From contig PLXS01000002.1 in assembly GCA_003151515.1 (NCBI GenBank), positions 94,524 to 158,523 of the forward strand: a stretch of DNA of 64,000 nucleotides, in the 5' to 3' direction. The first letter of the stretch is position 1. Each line of letters begins with the position of its first letter. Under the pieces are notes generated by a model, which did not search any database, was not told where the DNA came from, and worked only from the letters and a program-made list of their open reading frames with translations. Shown here piece after piece: positions 1 to 8,863 of this stretch. This DNA comes from Opitutaceae bacterium. GTDB lineage: Bacteria; Verrucomicrobiota; Verrucomicrobiia; Opitutales; Opitutaceae. The translations under genes were made by a program, and so were the position numbers.

Positions 1-1
1 G

Positions 2-247
2 ATAAACGTGGGAACGGGCTCGGACGTGACCATCAGGGAGCTCACGGAGATCGTGGCGCGGGTGACCGGCTACAAGGGAAGGATTACATGGGATTCCGCG
101 ATGCCCGACGGCACCCCGCGCAAGCTCCTCGACGTGTCGAGGATGACCGCGCTCGGCTGGCGCGCGCGCATCGGGCTTGAGGACGGCGTGGCCTTCGCGT
201 ACCGAAGCTTCCTCTCGGAAAAGGAGGCGGGCACCCTGCGCGAGTAG
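2..247 (+). CDS. fcl: GDP-L-fucose synthase, C-terminal end (partial, 5' cut by window)
   Basis: The window opens inside this gene; only the last ~81 residues are present. The segment NVGTGSDVTIRELTEIVA followed by PDGTPRKLLDVSRMTALGW is the characteristic C-terminal substrate-binding stretch of GDP-4-keto-6-deoxymannose epimerase/reductase, an extended short-chain dehydrogenase that makes GDP-L-fucose for surface polysaccharides. The catalytic SYK residues and the NADP-binding Rossmann motif lie outside the window. It ends 12 bp before tatC on the same strand. The family call is firm, but other extended SDR sugar-nucleotide epimerases cannot be fully excluded from the tail alone. Confidence 0.82.
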   Translation: MNVGTGSDVTIRELTEIVARVTGYKGRITWDSAMPDGTPRKLLDVSRMTALGWRARIGLEDGVAFAYRSFLSEKEAGTLRE

Positions 248-259
248 CCCGGCGCCATC

Positions 260-1240
260 GTGGCCGACGAGAAACCCAGCATTCCGGCGGAGTTGGAGGA
301 CACGGGCCCCAAGAAGTCCTTCTGGGGGCACCTGGCCGACCTGCGCACCGCCCTCATCCGCTCGGCGATCGCGGTCGGGGCCGCGCTCCTCCTCTGCCTG
401 TTCCTCGACCCGTGGATCGTGCGGGTGCTCGAGTACCCGCTGCGCCACATCCACATGTTCGAGAAGGCGAAGCCGACGGTCACGTTCCAGATCGGGAGCG
501 CGAGGCTCGGGCCCTACGTGGTGACGCGCGAGGAGTTTCCCGGGCTGCCGCCGGGAGACGCGCCCAACGTGGTCTTCCGTGTGGGCGCGGCCGAGGTGGG
601 CAAGCAGCAGGTGTTGACGCTCACGATGGACCCGTCGCTGCCGCCCGCCGACGCGGTCGACATCCGGCTGCACAACCTGAGCCCCGCCGAGGCCTTCTTG
701 GTGGCCTTCCATGTCGCCATCTACGCGGCCCTCGCCGTGTCCTCGCCCTTCTGGATCTACTTCCTGGGTGGGTTCATCCTGCCGGCGCTCAACCTGCGCG
801 AGCGCAGCGTCATCTTCAGCTGGCTCGGGTGGTCGGCCGGGCTCTTCCTGGCCGGAATGCTCTCGACCTACTTCATCCTCCTTCCGGTCGCCCTGCGCGC
901 GTCCGTGCAGTACTCCAATCTGCTCGGCTTCTCCGCGCAGGACTGGCGCGCCGACGAGTACATCAACTTCACCTGCAAGTTCCTCTTCGGCATGGGCCTC
1001 GGGTTCCAGTTCCCGCTGGTCGTGCTGTTCCTGGTGAAGATAGGCGTCCTGTCGCATTCGGACCTTGCCAAGTACCGCAGGCACGTGGCCGTCCTCTCCC
1101 TGATCCTGGGGGCCGTGCTGACGACGCCCGAGGTCGTGACCCAGGTCGCGATGGCGATCCCCCTCTACCTGCTCTACGAGATCTGCATCTGGATAGCCTG
1201 GTACTGGGAGAGGAAGAAGGCGAAGGCGCCCGCAACTTGA
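260..1240 (+). CDS. tatC: Sec-independent protein translocase TatC with enlarged first periplasmic loop
   Basis: This is the TatC subunit of the twin-arginine translocase, the inner-membrane receptor for folded proteins carrying RR signal peptides. It is 326 aa with a GTG start. The N-terminal FWGHLADLRTALIRS motif and the GGFILPALNLRERS segment are TatC hallmarks. Transmembrane segments lie at about 31-50, 145-175, 190-212, and a further group near the C-terminus. The stretch between TM1 and TM2 (about residues 51-143) is some 60 residues longer than in E. coli-type TatC. No tatA/B gene is next to it. Several proteins in this window carry RR signals (genes at 21031, 22255 and 48346) and are expected clients. 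Confidence 0.93.
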   Translation: MADEKPSIPAELEDTGPKKSFWGHLADLRTALIRSAIAVGAALLLCLFLDPWIVRVLEYPLRHIHMFEKAKPTVTFQIGSARLGPYVVTREEFPGLPPGDAPNVVFRVGAAEVGKQQVLTLTMDPSLPPADAVDIRLHNLSPAEAFLVAFHVAIYAALAVSSPFWIYFLGGFILPALNLRERSVIFSWLGWSAGLFLAGMLSTYFILLPVALRASVQYSNLLGFSAQDWRADEYINFTCKFLFGMGLGFQFPLVVLFLVKIGVLSHSDLAKYRRHVAVLSLILGAVLTTPEVVTQVAMAIPLYLLYEICIWIAWYWERKKAKAPAT

Positions 1241-1272
1241 CCGCGTGCGGGCCGCAGGCAAGCTGACGGCCC

Positions 1273-2898
1273 GTGCAGGCCTTTGAACACGCGCTCCTGT
1301 TGCTCCTGCTCGCGGCCGCGCTGAGCGTCCTCGGACGCTGGCTCCCCTGGCCCCAGCTCATCACCTACCTCCTGGGGGGGGCCGCCGCCGCGCTCCTTCC
1401 GTGGTTCCCGCGCCTCTCGCTGGACCCCGGCTTCTTCTTCCTGTGCTTCGTGCCGCCGCTCGTGTTCTCGGACGGCTGGCTCATGCCGCTGCGGGAATTC
1501 GCCAAGGCGAGGCGCCCGATCCTCTTGCTCTCGATCGGCCTCGTCGCCTTCACGACGCTCTGCGTCGGGTTCGCGGCCCACATGCTCGTGCCCGGCCTTC
1601 CCCTCGCGATGGCCTTCGCGCTCGGCGCCGTCGTCTCACCCACGGACGCCGTGGCCGTCAGCGCGGCCACCGAGCGGCTGAGGCTTCCCGCGCGGATCAC
1701 GACCATCCTCGGCGGCGAGAGCCTCATGAACGACGCGAGCGGCCTGGTGGCGTTCAAGTTCGCGCTGGCCGCCGCCGCGGCGGGCGTCTTCTCGCCCGGC
1801 CGGATGGCCGGCGAGTTCCTCCTCGTCTCCACGGGCGGACTCGCCCTCGGCCTTGCGGCCGGCTACGCGGTGGGCCGGCTGCGCGACCTTTTGAGGCACC
1901 TCGGCGCGAGCGACGGGCCGACCGAGACGACCCTGTCGCTCCTGACGCCCTACGCGGCCTATCTTCTCGCCGAGGGCGTGGGCGTCTCGGGGATACTCGC
2001 CGTCGTCGCGGCCGGGCTTTACTCCGGATGGCGCGACCCCGTGCGCATGGACGCGGAGGCGCGCCAGAGCACGTACGCGGCGTGGACTCTTGTCATCTAC
2101 TGGCTCAACGGGATCGCCTTCGTGCTCCTCGGCCTGCAGGCCCCCGCGCTTCTGTCGGCCGTCGGCCACCAGTTCACGGTCGCGCGGCTTGCCGGCCTCA
2201 CGGCGGCGGTGTCGGCGGTCGCCATGGTTGCCCGAATCGTATGGGTCATCCCCGGCACCTATGCCCCCTTCCTCCTTCCCGGGGTCAGGCGCAGGGAGAC
2301 TCCCTCGCCGCTGAGCGGCGTGCTCGTGGTGTGCTGGGCGGGCATGAGGGGCACCGTCACCCTGGCGGCCGCCCTCTCCATCCCCCTGCTCCTTCCAAGC
2401 GGCGAGCCGTACCCGGGGCGCGACATCGTCATCTTCCTCGCCTTCGGGGTGATCGCCACGACGCTTCTCGTGCAGGGAACCACGCTCGAGCCCCTGATCC
2501 GTAGCCTGGGGATCCGCGAGGACGAGAGCAGGGCGGGCGAGGAGCGCCTCGCCCGCATCACCGCCGTCGAGGCCGGGCTTAAGACCCTGCGCGCGATCAG
2601 CGCCGGCACCGTCGAGGAGAGCGCCGCGCTCAGCCAGGTGGTGTCGGAGTACGAGCAGAGGCTCGCGGTGCTCACGACCGAGGGGGAGACCCGCCGGAGC
2701 GCGGCCATGCGCCGGGGCGCGGAGCACGCCTACCGCATGGCGGCGCTACGGGCCGAGCGGAAGGCCGTGGACGACCTCTGGCGCTCCAACGCCATCATCG
2801 ACGAGGTCCACCGGCCCCTCCAGCACCTCCTCGACCACGAGGAGACCGTGCTGCGCGGGACGGAGCCGAGGGAGGAAGCCCAGGCGGCTAGCGGTTGA
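1273..2898 (+). CDS. CPA1-family Na+(K+)/H+ antiporter
   Basis: Integral membrane cation/proton exchanger of the monovalent cation:proton antiporter-1 family (YjcE/NhaP type), used for pH and sodium homeostasis. It is 541 aa with a GTG start. About 12 hydrophobic segments cover residues 1-400. The family-defining unwound-helix motif appears as [15 protein letters not shown], with the conserved Asn-Asp at residues 153-154. After the last membrane helix comes a ~125-residue charged, helical cytoplasmic tail rich in Arg/Glu, as in YjcE-like members. Ion specificity cannot be read from sequence. Its 3' end overlaps the convergent aldo/keto reductase gene by 11 bp. Confidence 0.9.
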   Translation: MQAFEHALLLLLLAAALSVLGRWLPWPQLITYLLGGAAAALLPWFPRLSLDPGFFFLCFVPPLVFSDGWLMPLREFAKARRPILLLSIGLVAFTTLCVGFAAHMLVPGLPLAMAFALGAVVSPTDAVAVSAATERLRLPARITTILGGESLMNDASGLVAFKFALAAAAAGVFSPGRMAGEFLLVSTGGLALGLAAGYAVGRLRDLLRHLGASDGPTETTLSLLTPYAAYLLAEGVGVSGILAVVAAGLYSGWRDPVRMDAEARQSTYAAWTLVIYWLNGIAFVLLGLQAPALLSAVGHQFTVARLAGLTAAVSAVAMVARIVWVIPGTYAPFLLPGVRRRETPSPLSGVLVVCWAGMRGTVTLAAALSIPLLLPSGEPYPGRDIVIFLAFGVIATTLLVQGTTLEPLIRSLGIREDESRAGEERLARITAVEAGLKTLRAISAGTVEESAALSQVVSEYEQRLAVLTTEGETRRSAAMRRGAEHAYRMAALRAERKAVDDLWRSNAIIDEVHRPLQHLLDHEETVLRGTEPREEAQAASG

Positions 2899-3880
2899 CC
2901 GCCTGCATGCTGTGCGCCGGGTAGCGTTCGCCCGCGGCGCGCCCGGCGGGCAGGGCCGCGTCGATCTCGGCCAGCTCGCCCGCGGAGAGGCGCACCGCCG
3001 CCGCCCCCATGTTCTCGTCAAGGAACCGCAGGCGCTTCGTGCCGGGGATGGGGACGATGTCCTCGCCCTGGGCCAGCACCCAGGCCAGGGCGAGCTGGCT
3101 TGCTGTGCAGCCCTTGGCCCTGGCGAGCGCCTCGATCCTGGCGACGAGATCCAGATTCCTCTGGAAGTTGTCGCCCTGGAAGCGCGGCGAGAACCTGCGG
3201 TAGTCGTCCGCGGCCAGGTCCTCGAGCCTCTTGAACTGTCCCGTGAGGAACCCGCGGCCGAGCGGGCTGTAGGCAACGAAGCCGATCCCGAGGTCGCGCA
3301 CCGCCGGGAGGATTGCGTCCTCGGGGTCGCGGCTCCAGAGTGAGTACTCGGTCTGCAGAGCCGAGATCGGGTGGACCGCCGACGCCCTGCGCAGCGTGGC
3401 CGGCGCGGCCTCCGACATCCCCAGGTGGCGGACCTTGCCGGCCCTGACGAGCTCGGCCATCGCGCCCACCGTCTCCTCGATCGGCACCGTGGGGTCGACG
3501 CGGTGCTGGTAGTAGAGGTCGATCACGTCGACCCTAAGCCTCGAGAGGCTGGCCTCGCAGCATTCGCGCACGTACCTCGCGTCGCCCCGCACGCCGAGGA
3601 ACTCGCCCTTGGGGCCGCGCACGTTGCCGAACTTGGTCGCGAGGACGACGCGCCCGCGCCGGTCCGCGATCGCCCTGCCGACCAGCTCCTCGTTGCGGCC
3701 GCTCCCGTACATGTCGGCCGTGTCGAGGAAGTTGCCGCCGGAGTCGAGGTAGCGGTGGATGACGCGGATCGACTCGGCGTCGTCCATCCTGGACGGGTCG
3801 TAGAACTCGCTCATGCCCATGCATCCGAGTCCGATTGCGGAGACCTTGGGGCCGTTGCGGCCAAGCGTGCGTTCAGTCAT
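2888..3880 (-). CDS. Aldo/keto reductase
   Basis: NAD(P)H-dependent aldo/keto reductase of the YajO/Tas-like (AKR11/13) kind, 330 aa, with a TIM-barrel fold. The catalytic tetrad is intact: Asp53 and Tyr58 in [18 protein letters not shown], Lys83 in LATKFG, and His126 in [10 protein letters not shown]. The cofactor-binding C-terminus [19 protein letters not shown] is also present. The physiological substrate is unknown. The cytosolic protein appears to be a single-gene unit; its start ATG faces a ~320 bp non-coding stretch, and its stop overlaps the antiporter gene. No sign of truncation. Confidence 0.92.
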   Translation of the reverse strand: MTERTLGRNGPKVSAIGLGCMGMSEFYDPSRMDDAESIRVIHRYLDSGGNFLDTADMYGSGRNEELVGRAIADRRGRVVLATKFGNVRGPKGEFLGVRGDARYVRECCEASLSRLRVDVIDLYYQHRVDPTVPIEETVGAMAELVRAGKVRHLGMSEAAPATLRRASAVHPISALQTEYSLWSRDPEDAILPAVRDLGIGFVAYSPLGRGFLTGQFKRLEDLAADDYRRFSPRFQGDNFQRNLDLVARIEALARAKGCTASQLALAWVLAQGEDIVPIPGTKRLRFLDENMGAAAVRLSAGELAEIDAALPAGRAAGERYPAHSMQAVNR

Positions 3881-4199
3881 CTTTTCTGTGGATTGTAGGG
3901 ACGAAACCTAACGCGCGACCGGGCCGAGGCGCAAGGTTGTCCGCAGGAGTGAGGCAGTCCTTGCGACTCATGCCGGACGCGCCTGCCCTGTGCGCCCGGC
4001 ACAGCTCAAGAGCCATGACCCAACCCCTTTGACCCTGCACTGCGTCACGCGCCAAAACGGCTCGCCGTCAGGTTGCGTTGTCGGGTAGCCTCGGACAATG
4101 GATCGGCCACCTGGCGTCCGGTCGACTCCGGCAATGGTGCCACGCGCGGCGCGTGAGCGGACGCCTTTGTCCCAAAATCGAAGAACAACCCAAATCCCC
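3881..4199. other. Intergenic stretch without a recognisable gene
   Basis: About 320 bp between divergently oriented genes. It presumably holds both promoters, but I see no strong sigma-70-like hexamers, riboswitch or terminator. The in-frame extension of the downstream hydrolase (ATG at 4098) would run through the second half of this stretch, but the encoded residues are Arg/Pro-rich and precede an otherwise good signal peptide. I therefore treat it as non-coding. Confidence 0.5.
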
Positions 4200-5996
4200 G
4201 TGCGAACGTCCCCGCTCCTTCTGTTGCTCGCGTTATCATTGCTCGATGCGAAGTCGGCACCTATAGAGCCGGTGCCCTACAAGGTTACCCCGGCGATGCC
4301 CGATGTCCTGCAGCCCCTCGACCCCTCGGCGGTGAGGCTCGATGGCTGGCTCGGGGCACGGATCGATGCAAACGTGCGCGCCCGCCTGGAGGTCGTGGAC
4401 ACCGAGCCGCTGCTTGCCGGCTACATCAAGAAGCCGGGCGGTCAGCCCTGGATCGGCGAGCATGTCGGGAAGTGGATGCATGCCGCGACCCTCGCTTGGG
4501 CCTACACGGGCGACGAGGCGCTCAGGCGCAAGCTCGACGATGTCGCGGCCCAGCTTGTCGCGGCACAGGAGCCCGACGGCTACCTGGGCACCTACCTGCC
4601 CGCCGAGCGCTTCGGCCTGTATCCCGACGCCGACTGGGATGTTTGGTCCCACAAGTACTGCATCATCGGGCTGCTGACCTACTACCGCTACACCGGCAAC
4701 CAGCCCGCGCTCGAGGCTGCCCGCAGGGCGGGCGACCTGCTGATCGCCACCTTCCCGGCGAAGAAGAGCATCATCGCCGCGGGCACCCACGTCGGAATGG
4801 CCGCAACAAGCGTTCTCGAGCCGATCGTGGAGTTGTACCTTGTCACGGGCGACGAGCGCTACCTTGCCTTCGCCCGCTACATCGTGGGCGCCTACGACGA
4901 GCCGAACGGCCCCTCGATCGTGCGGACCCTCCTCACGGCCAAGCAGGTGAGCCGGACCGCGAACGGCAAGGCCTACGAGATGCTCTCGAACCTGGTGGGC
5001 CTCTGCGAGCTCGTGCGCGCCACGGGCGACCGGCGCCTGCTCACCGCGGTCACCAATGCGTGGACGGACATCGTGCAGAACCGCCTCTACATCACCGGCA
5101 CGTCAAGCATCCATGAGCACTTTGGCGGGGACCACGAGCTGCCCAACGCCGAGGACATGCACGTTGGCGAGACCTGCGTGACCACGACGTGGATCCAGCT
5201 GAACCTGCAGCTGCTGCGCCTCACGGGCAATCCGGCGTACGCGGACGAAATAGAGCGGTCCCTCTACAACCACCTGACGGCCGCCCAGAACCCCCGCGGC
5301 GACGACTGGTGCTACTACACCGCGCTCGAGGGGCTCAAGCACTATGACAAGGGGATCACCTGCTGCCACTCGAGCGGCCCGCGGGCCCTCGCCCTTGCAC
5401 CCACCGCCGCGTACCTCCAGTCCGCCGACACCCTTTACGTCAGCACGCTGGAGTCGTCACGGGCGCGGTTCCAGGTGGGCGCCGACTCCGTGGAGATTGC
5501 GCAGCAGAGCGGCTTCCCTGCGGAGGGCCGCTCAAGCCTGGTCGTGCGAACTGCGAAGCCCGTCCGTTTCGCGTTACGGGTCCGTGTGCCCCAATGGGCG
5601 GCGCCACTACGCGTCGGCGATGTCACGTGCAATGGCGGCTGGGCCTCGTTGCCGCAGCAGACGTGGCATGACGGCGACCGCGTGGGCCTGTCGTTCTCGC
5701 TGCGCGGAAGGGTGATCCGTGGAGACTATACGAACTTTTCCCGTGTGGCGCTTGCCTGGGGCCCCTTCGTCCTCGCGGTCGACGCCGCCCGCAATCCCAA
5801 GATGGACTCCCTGCGTGCCCTGCGCGTCGCGGCGGATGCCGAGCCGGTGCTCACGGCCTCGGCGGGAGGATTGCTCTTCAGAAGCAGGATGCGTGCGCCA
5901 TGGGACGAGGCCCCCCGCGACTTTATGCTGGTGCCGTTCGCCGATGCAGGCGCCTCCGGCGGGGAATATTGCATCTGGCTGCGCGCCGGCCTGTGA
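4200..5996 (+). CDS. Secreted glycoside hydrolase family 127 (beta-L-arabinofuranosidase-like, DUF1680)
   Basis: Likely hydrolyses terminal beta-L-arabinofuranosyl (or related) linkages in plant-type glycans. The (alpha/alpha)6-barrel region contains the GH127 zinc-thiolate site: GETC (Glu324 and Cys326, counted from the chosen start) and TCCHSSGPR (Cys388, Cys389). This corresponds to the Glu/Cys/Cys-Cys set of characterised GH127 enzymes, in which one Cys is the nucleophile. A C-terminal beta-rich part follows. I chose GTG 4200 because it starts a clean signal peptide (RTS, a run of Leu, then LDAKSA). An upstream in-frame ATG at 4098 would add 34 Arg-rich residues ahead of it. No sugar-transport genes adjoin it. 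Confidence 0.85.
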   Translation: MRTSPLLLLLALSLLDAKSAPIEPVPYKVTPAMPDVLQPLDPSAVRLDGWLGARIDANVRARLEVVDTEPLLAGYIKKPGGQPWIGEHVGKWMHAATLAWAYTGDEALRRKLDDVAAQLVAAQEPDGYLGTYLPAERFGLYPDADWDVWSHKYCIIGLLTYYRYTGNQPALEAARRAGDLLIATFPAKKSIIAAGTHVGMAATSVLEPIVELYLVTGDERYLAFARYIVGAYDEPNGPSIVRTLLTAKQVSRTANGKAYEMLSNLVGLCELVRATGDRRLLTAVTNAWTDIVQNRLYITGTSSIHEHFGGDHELPNAEDMHVGETCVTTTWIQLNLQLLRLTGNPAYADEIERSLYNHLTAAQNPRGDDWCYYTALEGLKHYDKGITCCHSSGPRALALAPTAAYLQSADTLYVSTLESSRARFQVGADSVEIAQQSGFPAEGRSSLVVRTAKPVRFALRVRVPQWAAPLRVGDVTCNGGWASLPQQTWHDGDRVGLSFSLRGRVIRGDYTNFSRVALAWGPFVLAVDAARNPKMDSLRALRVAADAEPVLTASAGGLLFRSRMRAPWDEAPRDFMLVPFADAGASGGEYCIWLRAGL

Positions 5997-6243
5997 CGGG
6001 GCGCGGCGCCAGGGGCGGCGGCGCGCAGGTGAAGAAAGTGGCTGCACAGGACGCCCAAGGGTGGCGGTCCGAAGGCATTCAGCTCCGTTCCGGCGGGCCG
6101 ACCTCTTGGATGATGGCCCGATGCGGGAGCGTTCCGGGTCGCGCCCCCGAAGGCGGAGCCGTCTTCGCAGGCGCGGTTGGCGGCTCGGGTGTCTCCCCGG
6201 GCGAGCGCCTCGCTCGTCGGCCCCGGCAAGGGAGACGGTGCCC

Positions 6244-6810
6244 CTAGGCCAGCGGATAGCGGCGCATGATCCCGTGCTCGGCACCGCCGGCGCTCAGCCG
6301 GCTCGAGCACAAATCGAACTCCATCGCCCTGAAGGGCGCAGCGGAGAAGCCCGCGTGGCGGTGCAGCCATGACGAGGCGGCTGGCGTCCCGCCCTTGCCG
6401 CAGCGCCCGAGCGTCACGTGGGGCTGGAAGAAGCGCACGTCCATGTCGACGCCGGCGGCCAGCACGGCATCGTCCACGCGCTGGCGAAGCTGGAAGAGGT
6501 GGGGGTGGCCGGAACCCACGCCTGCCCAGATGATCTGGGGCGGGCCCTTCGGCGGGAAGGCGCCAACGCCCTCGACGGGAAGTATGAACGACTCGACGCG
6601 CACGGCGCCGAGTCCCTCCGCGACCCCCTCGACCCGTGCCGGGTCCACGTCGCCCAGGAAGCGCAGCGTCAGGTGGAGCTGGCGGCCGGCGACCCAGGAG
6701 ACGCCCCGGAGCGGCTCCGCGAGCCGCGCGAGCTCGGAGCATACCGAGTCCGGAAGTGGAATCGCGATGAAGAGCCGCTGCGGGCGCGGTGCCGCCGTCG
6801 GGTCGCCCAT
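6244..6810 (-). CDS. thpR: RNA 2',3'-cyclic phosphodiesterase (2'-5' RNA ligase family)
   Basis: Member of the 2H phosphoesterase superfamily, 188 aa, which hydrolyses 2',3'-cyclic phosphate RNA ends to 2'-phosphates; the reverse activity gave the 2'-5' ligase name. The two signature HxTx motifs are clear: HLTLRFLGDV near residue 46 and HVTLGRCGKG near residue 130. The start was set at the ATG giving MGDPTAAPRPQRLFIAIPLP, because RLFIAIPLP is the canonical first strand; the upstream open frame is an Arg-rich shadow. The product is cytosolic. It is divergent from the secreted protein gene at 6961. Confidence 0.9.
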   Translation of the reverse strand: MGDPTAAPRPQRLFIAIPLPDSVCSELARLAEPLRGVSWVAGRQLHLTLRFLGDVDPARVEGVAEGLGAVRVESFILPVEGVGAFPPKGPPQIIWAGVGSGHPHLFQLRQRVDDAVLAAGVDMDVRFFQPHVTLGRCGKGGTPAASSWLHRHAGFSAAPFRAMEFDLCSSRLSAGGAEHGIMRRYPLA

Positions 6811-6960
6811 GCACCCTGCATAGGCCGGCCGCGCCCGAACGCAAGCGCGGCCCCGCGCCGCGAGGCAGGCGCTGTTTGACACCCGCGGGCGATGGGGAGA
6901 TTTTTGACGCTTGCCAGCGGCGGCGCCCCGGACCCGGGCGGCCCCGTCCAAACCCCATCC

Positions 6961-8787
6961 ATGAGCATCACCTCTGTCCTCGGATTCCTCCCGCGCCGCG
7001 CCCTCGCGCTCGCCGCGCTGTCCGGCCTCCTTCTGCTCGCACCGGCGCGGGCGCTGGCGCAGCCGCAGCCGGCGCGCTGGGAGCACGTCAAGACCGCCCT
7101 CTTCTTCACGAGCGAGGACGTGGACACGCTGCTTTCAACCCCGGCGGACCGGCGGGCGACGCTCGCCTATTTCGCGCCGCTTCGCCTCGGCAAGGTCTAC
7201 CTCGAGAACGCGAGCGAGGACCCCGCGGCCGCCGCGGGCCTGCGCGCGATCGTGGACGACCTCAGGGCGCAGGGCCTCGAGGTCTGCGGGGCGGTCGTCC
7301 CCGCGAACCACGGCCCCCTCTGCTACAACGACCCCAAGGACATGGCCCTCCTCGAGAACAGGGTGCGCGTGCTGGCCCAGGTCTTCGACGAGATCATCGT
7401 AGACGACTGGCTCTTCACCACGTGCACCTGCGCGAAGTGCCTCGAGGGGCGCGGAGGCGACTCCTGGGCCGACTACCGCAGCCGCCTCGTGCCCGAGCAG
7501 TCGAAGAAGCACCTGATAGACGCAGCCAGGCAGGTGAACCCACGCGTGCGCGTGATCATCAAGTACCCGAACTGGTACGAGGGCCACCGCCAGCACGGCT
7601 ACGATGTCGCGAGGCAGACCCCGCAGTTCGACGGCGTAAGCGTGGGCATCGAGACGCGCCAGCTTGCGACCCAGGACCAGCACATCCCGGCCTACTCGGG
7701 CTACGTGTTCCAGCGGTGGATCGGTGGCGACGCCGGCGAGAAGTGGCGCAGCGCGTGGCTCGACAACTTCCAGATGCAGGGCGACTTTGACGAGTTCGCC
7801 GCCGAGGTGTGGCAGGCGGTGCTCGCGAGGGCGCCCGAGATCATATTCTGGTGCGCAGGCCAGCTGCACCCGCCGCTTGCCGCCTCCGAGCTCTACGCGC
7901 CGCTCTGCGAGCTCATGCCGCAGTGCGACCACCTGGCCGGCATGCTGAGCGGCCCCGCGAGGGGAATCCCGATCCATTTGCCGCTCGGCTCGGTGGGCGA
8001 GTACAACATCTTTGGCTATCTCGGGATGGTCGGCCTGCCGATGGCCCCGAGCGCGGCGTTCCCCGCCGACGCGAAGCAGGCGATATTCACGCAGCACTCG
8101 CTGCGCGACCCGCAGCTCGCCGCCGAGCTCCTCGCGCGGGTGCGCTCGGGTAGGGAGGTGTTCCTCACCTGGCCGCTCCTCGCCGACCTGAAGGGGAGCG
8201 AGCTCGCGCGGGCGCTCAACGTCATCGGCGAGGGAGGAACCGTGTCGTCACAGACCTTCCGCGTCCACGAGGAACTGTGGCACGCCAGGGTCGTCGAGGC
8301 GCAGCGGGTGTTCACGTTCCCCAGGATACAGCTCTCGACTTGGCCCTACGTGCGCGAGGTGGCTCTCGTTCGCGAGGACGCGGACTTCGGCGTCCTGTTG
8401 TCCACGCCCTACCTCGAGGGAAGGGTGGACGTGCTCAACCTACCGGACAACAGCTACGACCTGCTGCGGCTGCCGGAGCCCGTTCTCAACGCCGTGCGGC
8501 GCGTCTTCTTCGACGAGCTGGGCGTGCGCCTGACCGGCCCGGGGGGCGTCGCGCTCTACCCGTTCGGGGGGCGCCAGTACGTCATCTACAACATGAACGA
8601 GGCGGTCGCGCGGGTGGCGCTGCGGCTGCCCGCCACGGCGCCCGCGCAGGGCTGGAGCGAGAGGATGCACGGAGGGAGGCTGGAGGTCGCCCAGGTCGAT
8701 GAGGGGCGCGGGCCTGCGGCCCGGCGCGAGACCGAGGTTGCCCTCACGCTCAGGCCTTACGAGATCGCGCTGGTGGAGTCCCCGTAG
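6961..8787 (+). CDS. Secreted protein of unknown function, possible TIM-barrel glycosidase-like
   Basis: 608 aa from the chosen ATG, which begins a signal peptide (SVLGFLPRRALALAALSGLL then APARALAQ). I do not recognise a characterised family. The first ~350 residues alternate beta/alpha segments, such as VFDEIIVDDWLFTTCTC, VRVIIKYPNWYEG and APEIIFWCAGQ, with acidic residues at strand ends, as in TIM-barrel glycosidases. That is inference only. A Cys motif (CTCAKC) follows the putative barrel strand. The C-terminal third is beta-rich. The long 5' extension to 6892 precedes the signal peptide and is unlikely to be translated. It stands alone between thpR (divergent) and prfB. Confidence 0.6.
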   Translation: MSITSVLGFLPRRALALAALSGLLLLAPARALAQPQPARWEHVKTALFFTSEDVDTLLSTPADRRATLAYFAPLRLGKVYLENASEDPAAAAGLRAIVDDLRAQGLEVCGAVVPANHGPLCYNDPKDMALLENRVRVLAQVFDEIIVDDWLFTTCTCAKCLEGRGGDSWADYRSRLVPEQSKKHLIDAARQVNPRVRVIIKYPNWYEGHRQHGYDVARQTPQFDGVSVGIETRQLATQDQHIPAYSGYVFQRWIGGDAGEKWRSAWLDNFQMQGDFDEFAAEVWQAVLARAPEIIFWCAGQLHPPLAASELYAPLCELMPQCDHLAGMLSGPARGIPIHLPLGSVGEYNIFGYLGMVGLPMAPSAAFPADAKQAIFTQHSLRDPQLAAELLARVRSGREVFLTWPLLADLKGSELARALNVIGEGGTVSSQTFRVHEELWHARVVEAQRVFTFPRIQLSTWPYVREVALVREDADFGVLLSTPYLEGRVDVLNLPDNSYDLLRLPEPVLNAVRRVFFDELGVRLTGPGGVALYPFGGRQYVIYNMNEAVARVALRLPATAPAQGWSERMHGGRLEVAQVDEGRGPAARRETEVALTLRPYEIALVESP

Positions 8788-8863
8788 CGCCCCCCCGCGC
8801 GAGAGCAGCCCAGTTGTCCGCTTGCCGTCGGGAGCGGATGAGGTTCTATTTGCCGCCTTACCC

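Noticed and set aside
5997..6243. Short open frames between the GH127 gene and thpR
   Set aside because: Frames here are short, Arg/Ala/Gly-rich and lack motifs or ribosome sites; I see no gene, riboswitch or clear terminator in this 247-bp gap.
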